This document shows, in pieces, positions 1 through 7,740 of a stretch of 28,227 nt of DNA. Numbering within the stretch: position 1 is the stretch's first letter; each line of letters starts with the position of its first letter. Source of the DNA: Candidatus Hydrogenedentota bacterium (GTDB taxonomy: Bacteria > Hydrogenedentota > Hydrogenedentia > Hydrogenedentales > SLHB01); assembly GCA_035416745.1 (NCBI GenBank), contig DAOLNV010000035.1, positions 1-28,227 of the forward strand, in the 5' to 3' direction. The notes beneath the pieces were generated by a model, which worked only from the letters and a program-made list of their open reading frames with translations, ran no database searches and was not told where the DNA came from. A program made the translations under genes and the position numbers.

Positions 1-45
1 ATTCTGCTAAACCCGAAGACTCTGACTTGAAGTGAGAAATGGACA

Positions 46-2043
46 ATGACGTATTTGCTGATCGCGCTGACGCTGGCTGCTCCCGGCGAGAGTATGGCCA
101 CGGGAGCCGTGGCCTCCCCAGAAGAGATACAGGACGCAGTCCAGTGGCTCGATACCTATTTCGGAGAGACCCCGGGGGATGCCTGGGCATTCTCATTTGC
201 GCACAATGGCGTCCCCGTGACGCAGTTGTTGCCAGGCTGGCGCCGCACGTGCGCGCAGGAAGCGGCGGTGCCGGGCGTTGCGCGCCACACACTGGTGTTC
301 AGCGATGCCGCGAGCGGCCTGGAACTGACCTATACCGCCTTGCTCTATGAGAGGCACGCCGCCATCGAGCTGTTGCTGGAACTGCGGAACACGGCAAATG
401 AGGCCTCGCCCCTGCTCGAACAGATCCGGTCTCTGGATTGCATCTTCTCAATGCCTCCGGGGCCGTGCACCATCCACCATGCACTAGGCGAGTTCAACTC
501 GGAACGGAGCTTCATGCCAGTAGATGACCCGCTCGATATCGAGAAGGCGCCATCGCTCGTTATAGCCCCCCGAGGCGGCAGATCGTCCGATGAACATATG
601 CCCTTCTTCAACGCGCACTGGGAGGGCGGAGGCGTGGTGGTTGCGATAGGCTGGGCTGGTCAGTGGGAAACCCGGTTCCGTTGCGAAGAGGGCAACCGTC
701 TGCGTGTCGATTGCGGCATGCAGAAAACGCGGCTGCGCCTGCATCCGGGCGAGACGATCCGCACCCCGCGCGTCCTGCTCGAGTTCTGGAGAGGCGCCGA
801 CGCTCTTCGGGGCAACAATCTTTTCAGGCAGTGGATGTTGGCACACAATCTCCCGCGGCGCGGCGGCGACCTGGTGCTCGCTCCCATATGCGGTTCCGTG
901 AGCGAGGTGGACCCGGACGGCTCGTACGAGGGGCCGCACGTGCGCGCCATGCAACCTCTGGCCGAACGCGGCGTAGAAATATTCTGGTCCGACATGGACC
1001 CGCAGCAGTGGTATCCGGGCGGGTTTCCTAACGGCACCGGCACCTGGGAGCCCGACCCCGCGAAATATCCTCGTGGGCTGCGCCCGATAGGCGAGGCGGC
1101 GCATGCCGCCGGTCTCGAGTACCTTCTATGGTTCGAGCCCGAGCGTGTAGCGCCCGGTACGCGAATAGAGGAGCTGCACCCAGAGTGGCTCGCACGGGGT
1201 GAGCCGTTTCACCTGTTCCGGCTGGATATTCCCGAGGCGCGTGACTGGCTGACGGACTACATCGACAAGCAGATTACTGAGGCGGACCTCGATTGGGTCC
1301 GTTGGGATTTCAACATCGAGCCGCTTGGATACTGGGAAAGAACCGACGAGCCGGAGCGCGAAGGCATCGCCGAAATCCGCCACGTGGACGGCCTGTACGC
1401 CATGTGGGAGGAACTGATGAGAAGGCATCCGGGTCTCGTGATCGACATATGCGCGAGCGGGGGCCGCCGCATCGATTTCGAAACGCTCCGGTACGGGCTG
1501 CCTCTGTGGCACAGCGACCTCCAGTGTTTTGGCCCCCATCCCGCCGCCGACCAGTTGCAGAACGGGGGCTTGTTCCGCTGGCTGCCTCTTCATGGCTGCG
1601 GCAACTTCGGCCTTGAGCCGGCGTATCTCTTCCGCAGCGCCATGACCACGGGCAACATTCTCACCGACAGCCCCGCCGCGCCCGGCGCCGGCAAGGAACT
1701 GGCCGTCCAACGCACCGTGGCCATTTACAACAAGCTGCGCCCGTTCATGCTCGGCGATTTCTATCCATTGTTCGCTCACCTTGCGGACGAGAGCGTCTGG
1801 TATGGCTTCCAATTCCATCGTCCAGACCTTGATGCGGGATTCGCCCTATTATTTCGGCGGGAAAACTCGCCGTACTTGCAGGCGGAACTGTCTCTGAAAG
1901 GCCTGAACGCCGAAAAACTATATGTTGTGACGTATGAGGATCGGCCTGAAAGTGAAGAGGTCTCCGGTAAGGCTCTTTCCGCCTACCCGGTCAGCGTCCC
2001 CGAGGCTCCTGGCAGCGCGATTCTCTACTATCGCTTGAAATAG
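46..2043 (+). CDS. GH36 alpha-galactosidase (melibiase)
   Basis: The 665-residue protein should hydrolyse terminal alpha-1,6-galactosides by the retaining GH36 mechanism. Seen: an N-terminal beta-supersandwich (about residues 25-300), a TIM barrel from about 300 carrying WFEPERV and HPEW, the nucleophile motif DWVRWDFN (D421) and the acid/base motif CASGGRRID (D477), then a short C-terminal beta domain. The length fits bacterial GH36, usually about 650-750 residues. ATG at 46 is the first start after an in-frame TGA at 28-30, with only a weak ribosome site. The N-terminus (TYLLIALTLAAPGES) is hydrophobic but has no basic residue, so export is uncertain, and ATG at 94 is an alternative start. 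It converges on the giant gene at 2187-7340. Family assignment is firm; exact substrate is inferred. Confidence 0.93.
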   Translation: MTYLLIALTLAAPGESMATGAVASPEEIQDAVQWLDTYFGETPGDAWAFSFAHNGVPVTQLLPGWRRTCAQEAAVPGVARHTLVFSDAASGLELTYTALLYERHAAIELLLELRNTANEASPLLEQIRSLDCIFSMPPGPCTIHHALGEFNSERSFMPVDDPLDIEKAPSLVIAPRGGRSSDEHMPFFNAHWEGGGVVVAIGWAGQWETRFRCEEGNRLRVDCGMQKTRLRLHPGETIRTPRVLLEFWRGADALRGNNLFRQWMLAHNLPRRGGDLVLAPICGSVSEVDPDGSYEGPHVRAMQPLAERGVEIFWSDMDPQQWYPGGFPNGTGTWEPDPAKYPRGLRPIGEAAHAAGLEYLLWFEPERVAPGTRIEELHPEWLARGEPFHLFRLDIPEARDWLTDYIDKQITEADLDWVRWDFNIEPLGYWERTDEPEREGIAEIRHVDGLYAMWEELMRRHPGLVIDICASGGRRIDFETLRYGLPLWHSDLQCFGPHPAADQLQNGGLFRWLPLHGCGNFGLEPAYLFRSAMTTGNILTDSPAAPGAGKELAVQRTVAIYNKLRPFMLGDFYPLFAHLADESVWYGFQFHRPDLDAGFALLFRRENSPYLQAELSLKGLNAEKLYVVTYEDRPESEEVSGKALSAYPVSVPEAPGSAILYYRLK

Positions 2044-2142
2044 CCCCTGCACTGCCCCGATGACGGCTTGAAATGCTCCCTCATTCACGGCGTGAGGCCT
2101 TTCTGCTGCCAAGCCCCACGTGACGCGAGGTCCGACAGCTTA

Positions 2143-2166
2143 TACACGCGCGGCAGGAGGCGTGTA
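2143..2166. terminator. Candidate bidirectional hairpin between convergent genes
   Basis: TACACGC (2143-2149) pairs perfectly with GCGTGTA (2160-2166) across a 10-nt loop, between the stops of the GH36 gene and the giant minus-strand gene. No clear T-run follows on either strand, so a classical intrinsic terminator is not proven. Confidence 0.35.
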
Positions 2167-2186
2167 ACCACTTGGCATCCTTGAGA

Positions 2187-5100
2187 TTAACGCAGAGCGG
2201 CGTTAATGGTCAGTTGAACGTCCACAGCATTCACGGCGCCCGAACCGTCGGCATCGCAATCGAGGCCGTTGGGATCTCCAGCGAGCGATTGAGTACTGCG
2301 AAGCACGGCATTGATGACAAGCTGCACGTCGATTGCGTCGACTTTCCCGTCGCCGTTCACATCGCCGGTTACTGCGGCTGGGGGCGCCTCGTCACCAGGC
2401 ACTTGCGGACCAGTCAAACCGTCCGGTTGGTACGCCACTTGTGCCCGCTTTTCGGCGCCGGAGGTCCGGTAAAGAACCTCGCCGGCGAGGACTGGCGCGC
2501 CGGTCTCGCCCGAGTCTGAGCGTATGCGGTAGGTGACGTGAGCCGGCAAGGCAGGGGTCCAGATCCACACGAAGCTCAGTTCGCCCGAGTCTCCCTCCAC
2601 GGGCACGACCGCAGGCGGTTCGGCGGCGTCGAGCAGACCGTCGAAGGTCCAGCCTGGCGGCAACGTCTCTACCAGCCCGAGGGCCGAGATGGATTCCGGG
2701 CCGGCGCCGGTGAAAGTCACCGTCACCTCAGCGGCCTGTCCGCTAGCGACGACGTCGCGCACCGCGTTCAGCGCCGGCAGGGTTGTGACGCCTGCCCGAC
2801 CAGTCTCCGCGCTCTTGGCAGTGGCGCCTGTGGCCGCGGTTCCGGGTGCGTATCCGTCTTCCGTACCCTCCTCGACATGGTAGCCGCCGAGATTGTAGAA
2901 CTGGATCACGCGAAGGATTTCAGACACGCTGATCTGCCAATTCCGTGGATTGTAGTCACTGTCGTGCGGGACGCAGGACATGTCCGGGGTTCCGGGAAGG
3001 CCCGGCTCGTATCCGTCCTCGGTTCCGATGGCACAGTGATAGCCGCCGAGGTTGTAGAACTGGATCACGCGAAGGATTTCGGACACGCTGACGAGGTAAT
3101 TCGCGGAATTGTAGTCCAGCGTGTGGTGAACACGTTGTGCCAGCGCGTTCCTGCCGCCGATCGCCGCTGTTTGTACGTCGCCTTGGCCCCACCACCTGTA
3201 AAGCACGTTTCCAGAGAAGGATTTTTCGCCGGTCTGGCCTGTCGGCACACTTACCCTGTAGGTGAAGGCGCACGGGAACGCGGGTACGCATGACCAGCCG
3301 AACTCGAGAGTGCCGGCAGTGCCGAAACTCGGGATAGTCGACGGACTACATTCCGGAGGATGGACGCTCACCAGGGAATCAAACGTCCAGCCGGCCGGAA
3401 GTTCCTCGACCACCGCCACGGTGTCTGGGTCGACCGGCCCGGGGTTATCGATGGTCACCGTGATCTCTTCGGTTCCCGGCGAAGCATATTTGTAGTACCA
3501 GAGCGAGCGGGAAGCAACCAGAGCCGAGTTGTCAGGGTCGAGGTAATCCGGGACACCGTCATCGTCTGAGTCACCGTAACCTTCCATCTCGTCGGGGATG
3601 CCGTCACCGTCGCTGTCCGTGTCCAAGTAGTTCGGGATGCCGTCGCTGTCCACGTCCTCCCCACCCTCGACTTCATCGAGGATGCCGTCACCGTCGCTGT
3701 CCGTGTCCAAGTAGTTGGCAATACCGTCGCCGTCGGTGTCCACACCGCCTTCGGACACGTCAGGGATGCCGTCGCCATCACGGTCGAATGCAAGCAGCTG
3801 CACATGAACGTAAGGCTGGGTGCAGGCGGGAGCGGAATCTTGAGCGAAGGCGGCCCAGAACTCGAGGTCGGTGGCGTCGTACACCACGTTCATGACGTTG
3901 CCGCTGGGCGTGGCAATGAGGTTGGCGATCGCCATCATGGTGTTCTGGTCGTGCGCGCCGTAGTTGGCGACGATATGGGGGAAGGCGCCACGTCCTTCAT
4001 CTTCGTAGACGACGTCGACGGCGACATCGGGGGCGTATTCGTCCGCGGGGTCGTTATCGGTCCAGATGATAAGGTCGTCAGGCGGTGTTTCGGGGGCATG
4101 AGCAAGGATTTTCACGGCGGCCATTTCGTCCCGGCCATCGCCAAACACGTAGTGGTAACGCTTGATGCGTTGCGCGTTGCTAAGAATGCCGATGGCGTCG
4201 GAAAGGCTCCGCGCGTCGTAGAGAATCGTGCGGAACAGCGGCATGAAGTGGGTGCCATTCAGGTCATAGGGCGCTTCGCCGCCGGGCGAATTGCCCATCT
4301 CGGCCAGGGCGATTCCGGCCGCATTCATTCCCGTATGGGCGCCGGCCAGTCCGGCGGCAATAGGACTGACATGGGGCTGCCCGGACTCGGGAAGGTAGAT
4401 GGCGATAAGAGGATAATCCTGCGAATTGGCGTTGAGATCCCAGTCAAGGTCGCGTGTCTGGTAGAGATGGCCGTCCGCCGTGGCCGTGTCCCAGGCAGCA
4501 ACGGAACTGCACGAATAAGGGGCGACCACCATAAGGGTATGTGCCCTGCGGAGGGTCAAATAGTCGATGCCGGCGCCCGCCGCAATTCCCATCAATTCTT
4601 GCTCGTACCGGTCATCGGTATGCGGCGCGGTGGTGTTCCACGCGTCATCGAGGAAATCATCCGTGAACGAAGGTTCCTGCTGCTGGCTGTAGGCCAGGAA
4701 TGCGGGGATGAACGCCTGTATTTCGGCTTGCATGAGTTGGCCGTATTGGTAGCCCATTTCGTAAGGCGTGCCAGCAACCACGACAACGGGGATTTCTTCC
4801 GCGCCCGACCCGGCGGAGGTGCGGTAACCGCTGCCGCCGATACCATCCGGTTCGTTGAGGTCGAACTCGACGTAGCTGCGCAGATGCGCGGGGATGGTTT
4901 CTCCTTCGGCGTAGGCGACCCAGAATCTGCGCGCAGTTGTATCGTAGATGATGCTGACGACGGTCGACTCCACGCCGTCGGCAACGGCGATTTCAATGGA
5001 TTTTTCGGCGTTGATGGCGCCGTATCGCGACTCGATTGCGGCATACAGGGTCTGGTTGCCTTTTCGGCCGTCTTCGGGACCGGGCATCGCGTAAGCGCCG

Positions 5101-7340
5101 CCGTCATGGCGTTTCCAATAGACAACATCGGGCAGCGGCTGGTAGAAGGGTGAGTAATACGGGTGAGGCAGGGCGGATTCGCCGCCTTCGAACGCGTTGA
5201 AGCGGGTATTGCTGGTGAACAACAGCCGCGCATCGGGCTGGCCGACGGGGTCAGGGCCGCTGATGCAGTAGTAATACTGATTGGTGCGTGTGGCGCTTTC
5301 GATTCGGCTGAGCGCTTGCGCCAACGTGGTGGCATGATAGAGAGCGTCGCGAAGCAGGATGGGGAATGGAACTCCGTCCAGTGTCTCAGCATCGCCGAAC
5401 CCGCCCATAATCTGGCTTTCCGCGATCCCGTGCTCATTGATCCCGCCTACGGCGGCGCCCGCCAGCCCGGCGAAGGTGATGACGGCGTGCTGTTCGCCGT
5501 CCTCGGGGTAGTACATGGCCACGACGGGGTAGTCCTGGGCGCCCGTGTCCATAGACCAGTCGAGGTTGCGCATTTGATAGAGATGGCCGTCGGCCGTTGC
5601 GTTCCCCCACGCGGCGAACAGCCCGCAGTTGTACTCGCCCATGTCGGGGACCATGTGAAGCTTCTGAAGTTCTCTGAAAGTGATCTCGGGGTGCCCCGCA
5701 TCGGCGCATCCGTCGGCGATGCCGCGCAACTCGCGCTCCCACGCTTCCGTGTCGAAGTGGGTGCTGTTCCACATGGCATCGATGGCTTGGTCGTACAGGT
5801 CTTCGGGAACGCCGAAGGCGGCTTTCATGCCGGCCCAGCACGGGGCAATCTGGTCGGCCAGAAGTCTGCCGTACCAGTAGCCCATCTGGTAGCGGCTGCC
5901 GCCGACCTTGACGAGCGTGATGGCATCCTCTCCAGAGCCGACGGTCTCGATGGTTCCCCAGCCGCCGACGTCGCGATAGGGCAGGGTATTGGGCGTCACG
6001 ACAACCTCCGTCGTGAATTTGAAGGGGTAAGGGCCGCCGCTGGGATAAGTCAATTCGACGAAGAAGGCCGTCCACCCCTGGCCGGGTTTGGGAACCGCTC
6101 CAATGTAAAGTCCGCCCCCCTGGTCAGTGAGCACTGAGCTGGTGTACGCGGCTCCGATGGTGTCCATGCGGAAATTGCGCTCGTTGGGATTGGTGGCTTG
6201 CCACAAGAGAACCTGGGTGGGCGCCGTGGCCGTTTGGACGTGAAGCGACCCGTCCGCCAGTTTGGACCAGGTGAACTGGGGCCGGGGCACGCCGTTAAGA
6301 ATGGCGCCGTAAAAAGCGGCGATGTTGTAGACCGCCTCTGTATTCATGCCGTGATCGGTGTTGGGCACGTAGCGAAGGTACTTCTCGCCTTTCAGTCCGT
6401 CGAAATAGAACTGGGCGGAATCGGGCAGGAAGAACTGGTCGCCGGTCGCGTTCATGATGTACTTGGGCATGGTGAGCCGGTTGTCGGCATACCGGTAGGG
6501 GTCAACAACCCCCATCATGTCGCGGAACTGCGGGGTATGGAGCCAGCTCATGATATCCATGTCGACGTAATCCGAGAGGGCGTCTGCCCAATACCCGTAA
6601 GCATCCCAGTGGTGCTGCATGGAAACCTCAAGGTTCAAGACATCAATCACGATGGGGATGATGGCTTCCACGCGCGGGTCTACCAGGCCGGTGGTCCATG
6701 TGGTCCATCCGCGTTTTGAGCCCCCGGAGACCACGAACCCGTTGACGGCGGGATACTCGGCCTGGATGGTGTCCATGGCGCGCACAACAGCCTTGGTCAT
6801 GGGCAGACGCGGAAGCCAGAGGGGGTCGCCGGTGGTTTTGTACTTGTCCCAGCAATAGGCAATCAACTCGTCTTCGGTGCGTCCGATATCGATGTATCGA
6901 GGATCAGTTTCATCGGCAAACCGCAAACGCTGGTTTGGAATCTGGCGCAGTTCAGCGACGATGGATTGCGTTTGCACAGCGATAAAAGTAAGGTCGGATG
7001 GCGGAGACGGCGGAATATAGCCGTTGTTGCTGCCGCCACTTATGAACAGCAACGCTTTCGTATGACTGACCACTTGGGGAACGATAATGGTCAGCTGGTG
7101 TTCCCAAAGGACTCGATCAACCTCTGCAAGCGAACGCCAGGTTTGCGAGCTCATGGGCCACATGGTGGCTGTGTAGCCGGGCCCGCTGTACGTAGTGAGA
7201 GGCGTTGGCCCATAGCTATAGGCTGGGTCCGGCGCCGCGGCATAGTCGTCGAGCGGCGTAGCACTGGCTGGCGCTGTCCAAAACGTCAATAACAGAGCAA
7301 CAAGGCATAGCGCCTTCGTAGAGGTTGTCGTGCGGCTCAT
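2187..7340 (-). CDS. Giant secreted PqaA-like / double C45 Ntn-hydrolase / TSP3 / dockerin protein
   Basis: A 1717-residue exported multidomain hydrolase. In order: signal peptide (1 to about 27, ending PASA); a PhoPQ-activated pathogenicity-related (PqaA) alpha/beta-hydrolase-like domain, about 35-455, with VSGGSKRGWTTW (candidate nucleophile S208) and a late NTDHGMN; two C45-type (isopenicillin N acyltransferase-like) Ntn-hydrolase domains, about 475-815 and 850-1180, each with MGYxYGxLM/L and a Cys followed by AAWxxATADGHLYQxRxLDW (candidate nucleophiles C572 and C944); thrombospondin type-3 Ca-binding repeats, about 1186-1270; a beta domain; two SVSEILRVIQFYNLGGYH modules, about 1408-1499; a second beta domain; and a type-I dockerin with two DxNGDG/DADGSG loops at 1659-1717. 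ATG at 7340 follows AGGAGG (7353-7358), 12 nt upstream. Domain names come from recognised motifs; substrates (esters, amides or acyl groups) are unknown. Confidence 0.88.
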   Translation of the reverse strand: MSRTTTSTKALCLVALLLTFWTAPASATPLDDYAAAPDPAYSYGPTPLTTYSGPGYTATMWPMSSQTWRSLAEVDRVLWEHQLTIIVPQVVSHTKALLFISGGSNNGYIPPSPPSDLTFIAVQTQSIVAELRQIPNQRLRFADETDPRYIDIGRTEDELIAYCWDKYKTTGDPLWLPRLPMTKAVVRAMDTIQAEYPAVNGFVVSGGSKRGWTTWTTGLVDPRVEAIIPIVIDVLNLEVSMQHHWDAYGYWADALSDYVDMDIMSWLHTPQFRDMMGVVDPYRYADNRLTMPKYIMNATGDQFFLPDSAQFYFDGLKGEKYLRYVPNTDHGMNTEAVYNIAAFYGAILNGVPRPQFTWSKLADGSLHVQTATAPTQVLLWQATNPNERNFRMDTIGAAYTSSVLTDQGGGLYIGAVPKPGQGWTAFFVELTYPSGGPYPFKFTTEVVVTPNTLPYRDVGGWGTIETVGSGEDAITLVKVGGSRYQMGYWYGRLLADQIAPCWAGMKAAFGVPEDLYDQAIDAMWNSTHFDTEAWERELRGIADGCADAGHPEITFRELQKLHMVPDMGEYNCGLFAAWGNATADGHLYQMRNLDWSMDTGAQDYPVVAMYYPEDGEQHAVITFAGLAGAAVGGINEHGIAESQIMGGFGDAETLDGVPFPILLRDALYHATTLAQALSRIESATRTNQYYYCISGPDPVGQPDARLLFTSNTRFNAFEGGESALPHPYYSPFYQPLPDVVYWKRHDGGAYAMPGPEDGRKGNQTLYAAIESRYGAINAEKSIEIAVADGVESTVVSIIYDTTARRFWVAYAEGETIPAHLRSYVEFDLNEPDGIGGSGYRTSAGSGAEEIPVVVVAGTPYEMGYQYGQLMQAEIQAFIPAFLAYSQQQEPSFTDDFLDDAWNTTAPHTDDRYEQELMGIAAGAGIDYLTLRRAHTLMVVAPYSCSSVAAWDTATADGHLYQTRDLDWDLNANSQDYPLIAIYLPESGQPHVSPIAAGLAGAHTGMNAAGIALAEMGNSPGGEAPYDLNGTHFMPLFRTILYDARSLSDAIGILSNAQRIKRYHYVFGDGRDEMAAVKILAHAPETPPDDLIIWTDNDPADEYAPDVAVDVVYEDEGRGAFPHIVANYGAHDQNTMMAIANLIATPSGNVMNVVYDATDLEFWAAFAQDSAPACTQPYVHVQLLAFDRDGDGIPDVSEGGVDTDGDGIANYLDTDSDGDGILDEVEGGEDVDSDGIPNYLDTDSDGDGIPDEMEGYGDSDDDGVPDYLDPDNSALVASRSLWYYKYASPGTEEITVTIDNPGPVDPDTVAVVEELPAGWTFDSLVSVHPPECSPSTIPSFGTAGTLEFGWSCVPAFPCAFTYRVSVPTGQTGEKSFSGNVLYRWWGQGDVQTAAIGGRNALAQRVHHTLDYNSANYLVSVSEILRVIQFYNLGGYHCAIGTEDGYEPGLPGTPDMSCVPHDSDYNPRNWQISVSEILRVIQFYNLGGYHVEEGTEDGYAPGTAATGATAKSAETGRAGVTTLPALNAVRDVVASGQAAEVTVTFTGAGPESISALGLVETLPPGWTFDGLLDAAEPPAVVPVEGDSGELSFVWIWTPALPAHVTYRIRSDSGETGAPVLAGEVLYRTSGAEKRAQVAYQPDGLTGPQVPGDEAPPAAVTGDVNGDGKVDAIDVQLVINAVLRSTQSLAGDPNGLDCDADGSGAVNAVDVQLTINAALR
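2849..2957 (-). repeat. Copy 1 of a 159-bp-period intragenic repeat
   Basis: Encodes ISVSEILRVIQFYNLGGYH and the following EDGYAPG. It is very similar at DNA level to 3008-3116, offset by exactly 159 bp, including a shared 20-nt core TAGAACTGGATCACGCGAAG. The nucleotide-level conservation suggests recent duplication or gene conversion. Confidence 0.85.
3008..3116 (-). repeat. Copy 2 of the 159-bp-period intragenic repeat
   Basis: Encodes VSVSEILRVIQFYNLGGYH and the following EDGYEPG, and pairs with the copy at 2849-2957. Both lie between two beta domains, before the dockerin. The function of the module is unknown to me. Confidence 0.85.
3519..3790 (-). repeat. Thrombospondin type-3 Asp-rich repeat tract
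   Basis: Encodes successive D-x-D-x-D-G-I/V-x-D calcium-binding repeats (about residues 1186-1270 of the giant protein). At DNA level a 36-bp stretch is identical at 3597-3632 and 3681-3716, a period of 84 bp. Confidence 0.9.
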
Positions 7341-7455
7341 GCGAAGCGTCCCCCTCCTGATGTTTCGGCAATAGTACCTTGGTTGTTAATAGTCAAACTG
7401 TGGCGCACCACAAGTAGACTTTATGCTTCTGTGGGCATGATGTCAATGTTGAGGG

Positions 7456-7514
7456 CGCAAACGAGGCTTTGCGGACTCCTGAAAAGTCCGCAACGCATTT
7501 CGGTAGAATGCGTT
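7456..7514. promoter_or_regulatory. Three adjacent, partly mutually exclusive perfect hairpins
   Basis: H1: CGCAAA (7456-7461) with TTTGCG (7468-7473), 6-nt loop. H2: TTGCGGACT (7469-7477) with AGTCCGCAA (7485-7493), 7-nt loop. H3: AACGCATT (7492-7499) with AATGCGTT (7507-7514), 7-nt loop. H2 shares bases with H1 (7469-7473) and with H3 (7492-7493). H1 plus H3 can form together, or H2 alone. The H2 and H3 centres are 22 bp apart, about two helical turns, so paired operators are an equally good reading. Neither strand has a U-run after a stem. Confidence 0.55.
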
Positions 7515-7725
7515 ACAACACGGTAAAAGCGCCCGGGGAAAACACTCGAGCCGACATATATCTAAAGAAGATACCCAGATGCGCGCGGGCCGGGACCGGA
7601 TGGATTTTCTGGAACGACATGGATACACTCGGGGACGGTTCGGCTGCTTGAGGCGAGGTAGATAGGCCGGAGGCTTCGCCCAAGTACAAGAGGTACATGC
7701 TCACGGCGGAATGTCCGGCACGCAG

Positions 7726-7730
7726 AAGGA
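7726..7730 (+). promoter_or_regulatory. Ribosome binding site deciding the start at 7741
   Basis: AAGGA lies 10 nt before ATG 7741. That start puts a basic n-region and hydrophobic core at the N-terminus, while the in-frame ATG at 7711 would add ten polar residues ahead of the signal peptide. Confidence 0.5.
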
Positions 7731-7740
7731 AGAAACGACC

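Larger units (their letters stand above)
7341..7740. other. 400-bp divergent intergenic region
   Basis: Separates two divergent secreted-protein genes and should hold promoters for both. No credible ORF is present. The outstanding content is a run of three perfect hairpins at 7456-7514, listed separately. A weak minus-strand candidate is TTGACT (7396-7391), a 17-bp spacer, then TATTGC (7373-7368). It would leave almost no leader before the ribosome site, so I do not call it a promoter. Confidence 0.7.

Noticed and set aside
3804..5153. 449-codon plus-strand open frame inside the giant gene
   Set aside because: It lies wholly antisense to clear C45-domain coding sequence, and its product shows no recognisable domain. 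High GC makes long antisense frames common here; the same applies to 8521-9993, 11737-12738, 16253-17629 and 19296-20663.
7368..7396. TTGACT plus 17 bp plus TATTGC as promoter of the giant gene
   Set aside because: The -10 matches only half the consensus, and transcription would start only about 3 nt before the ribosome site.
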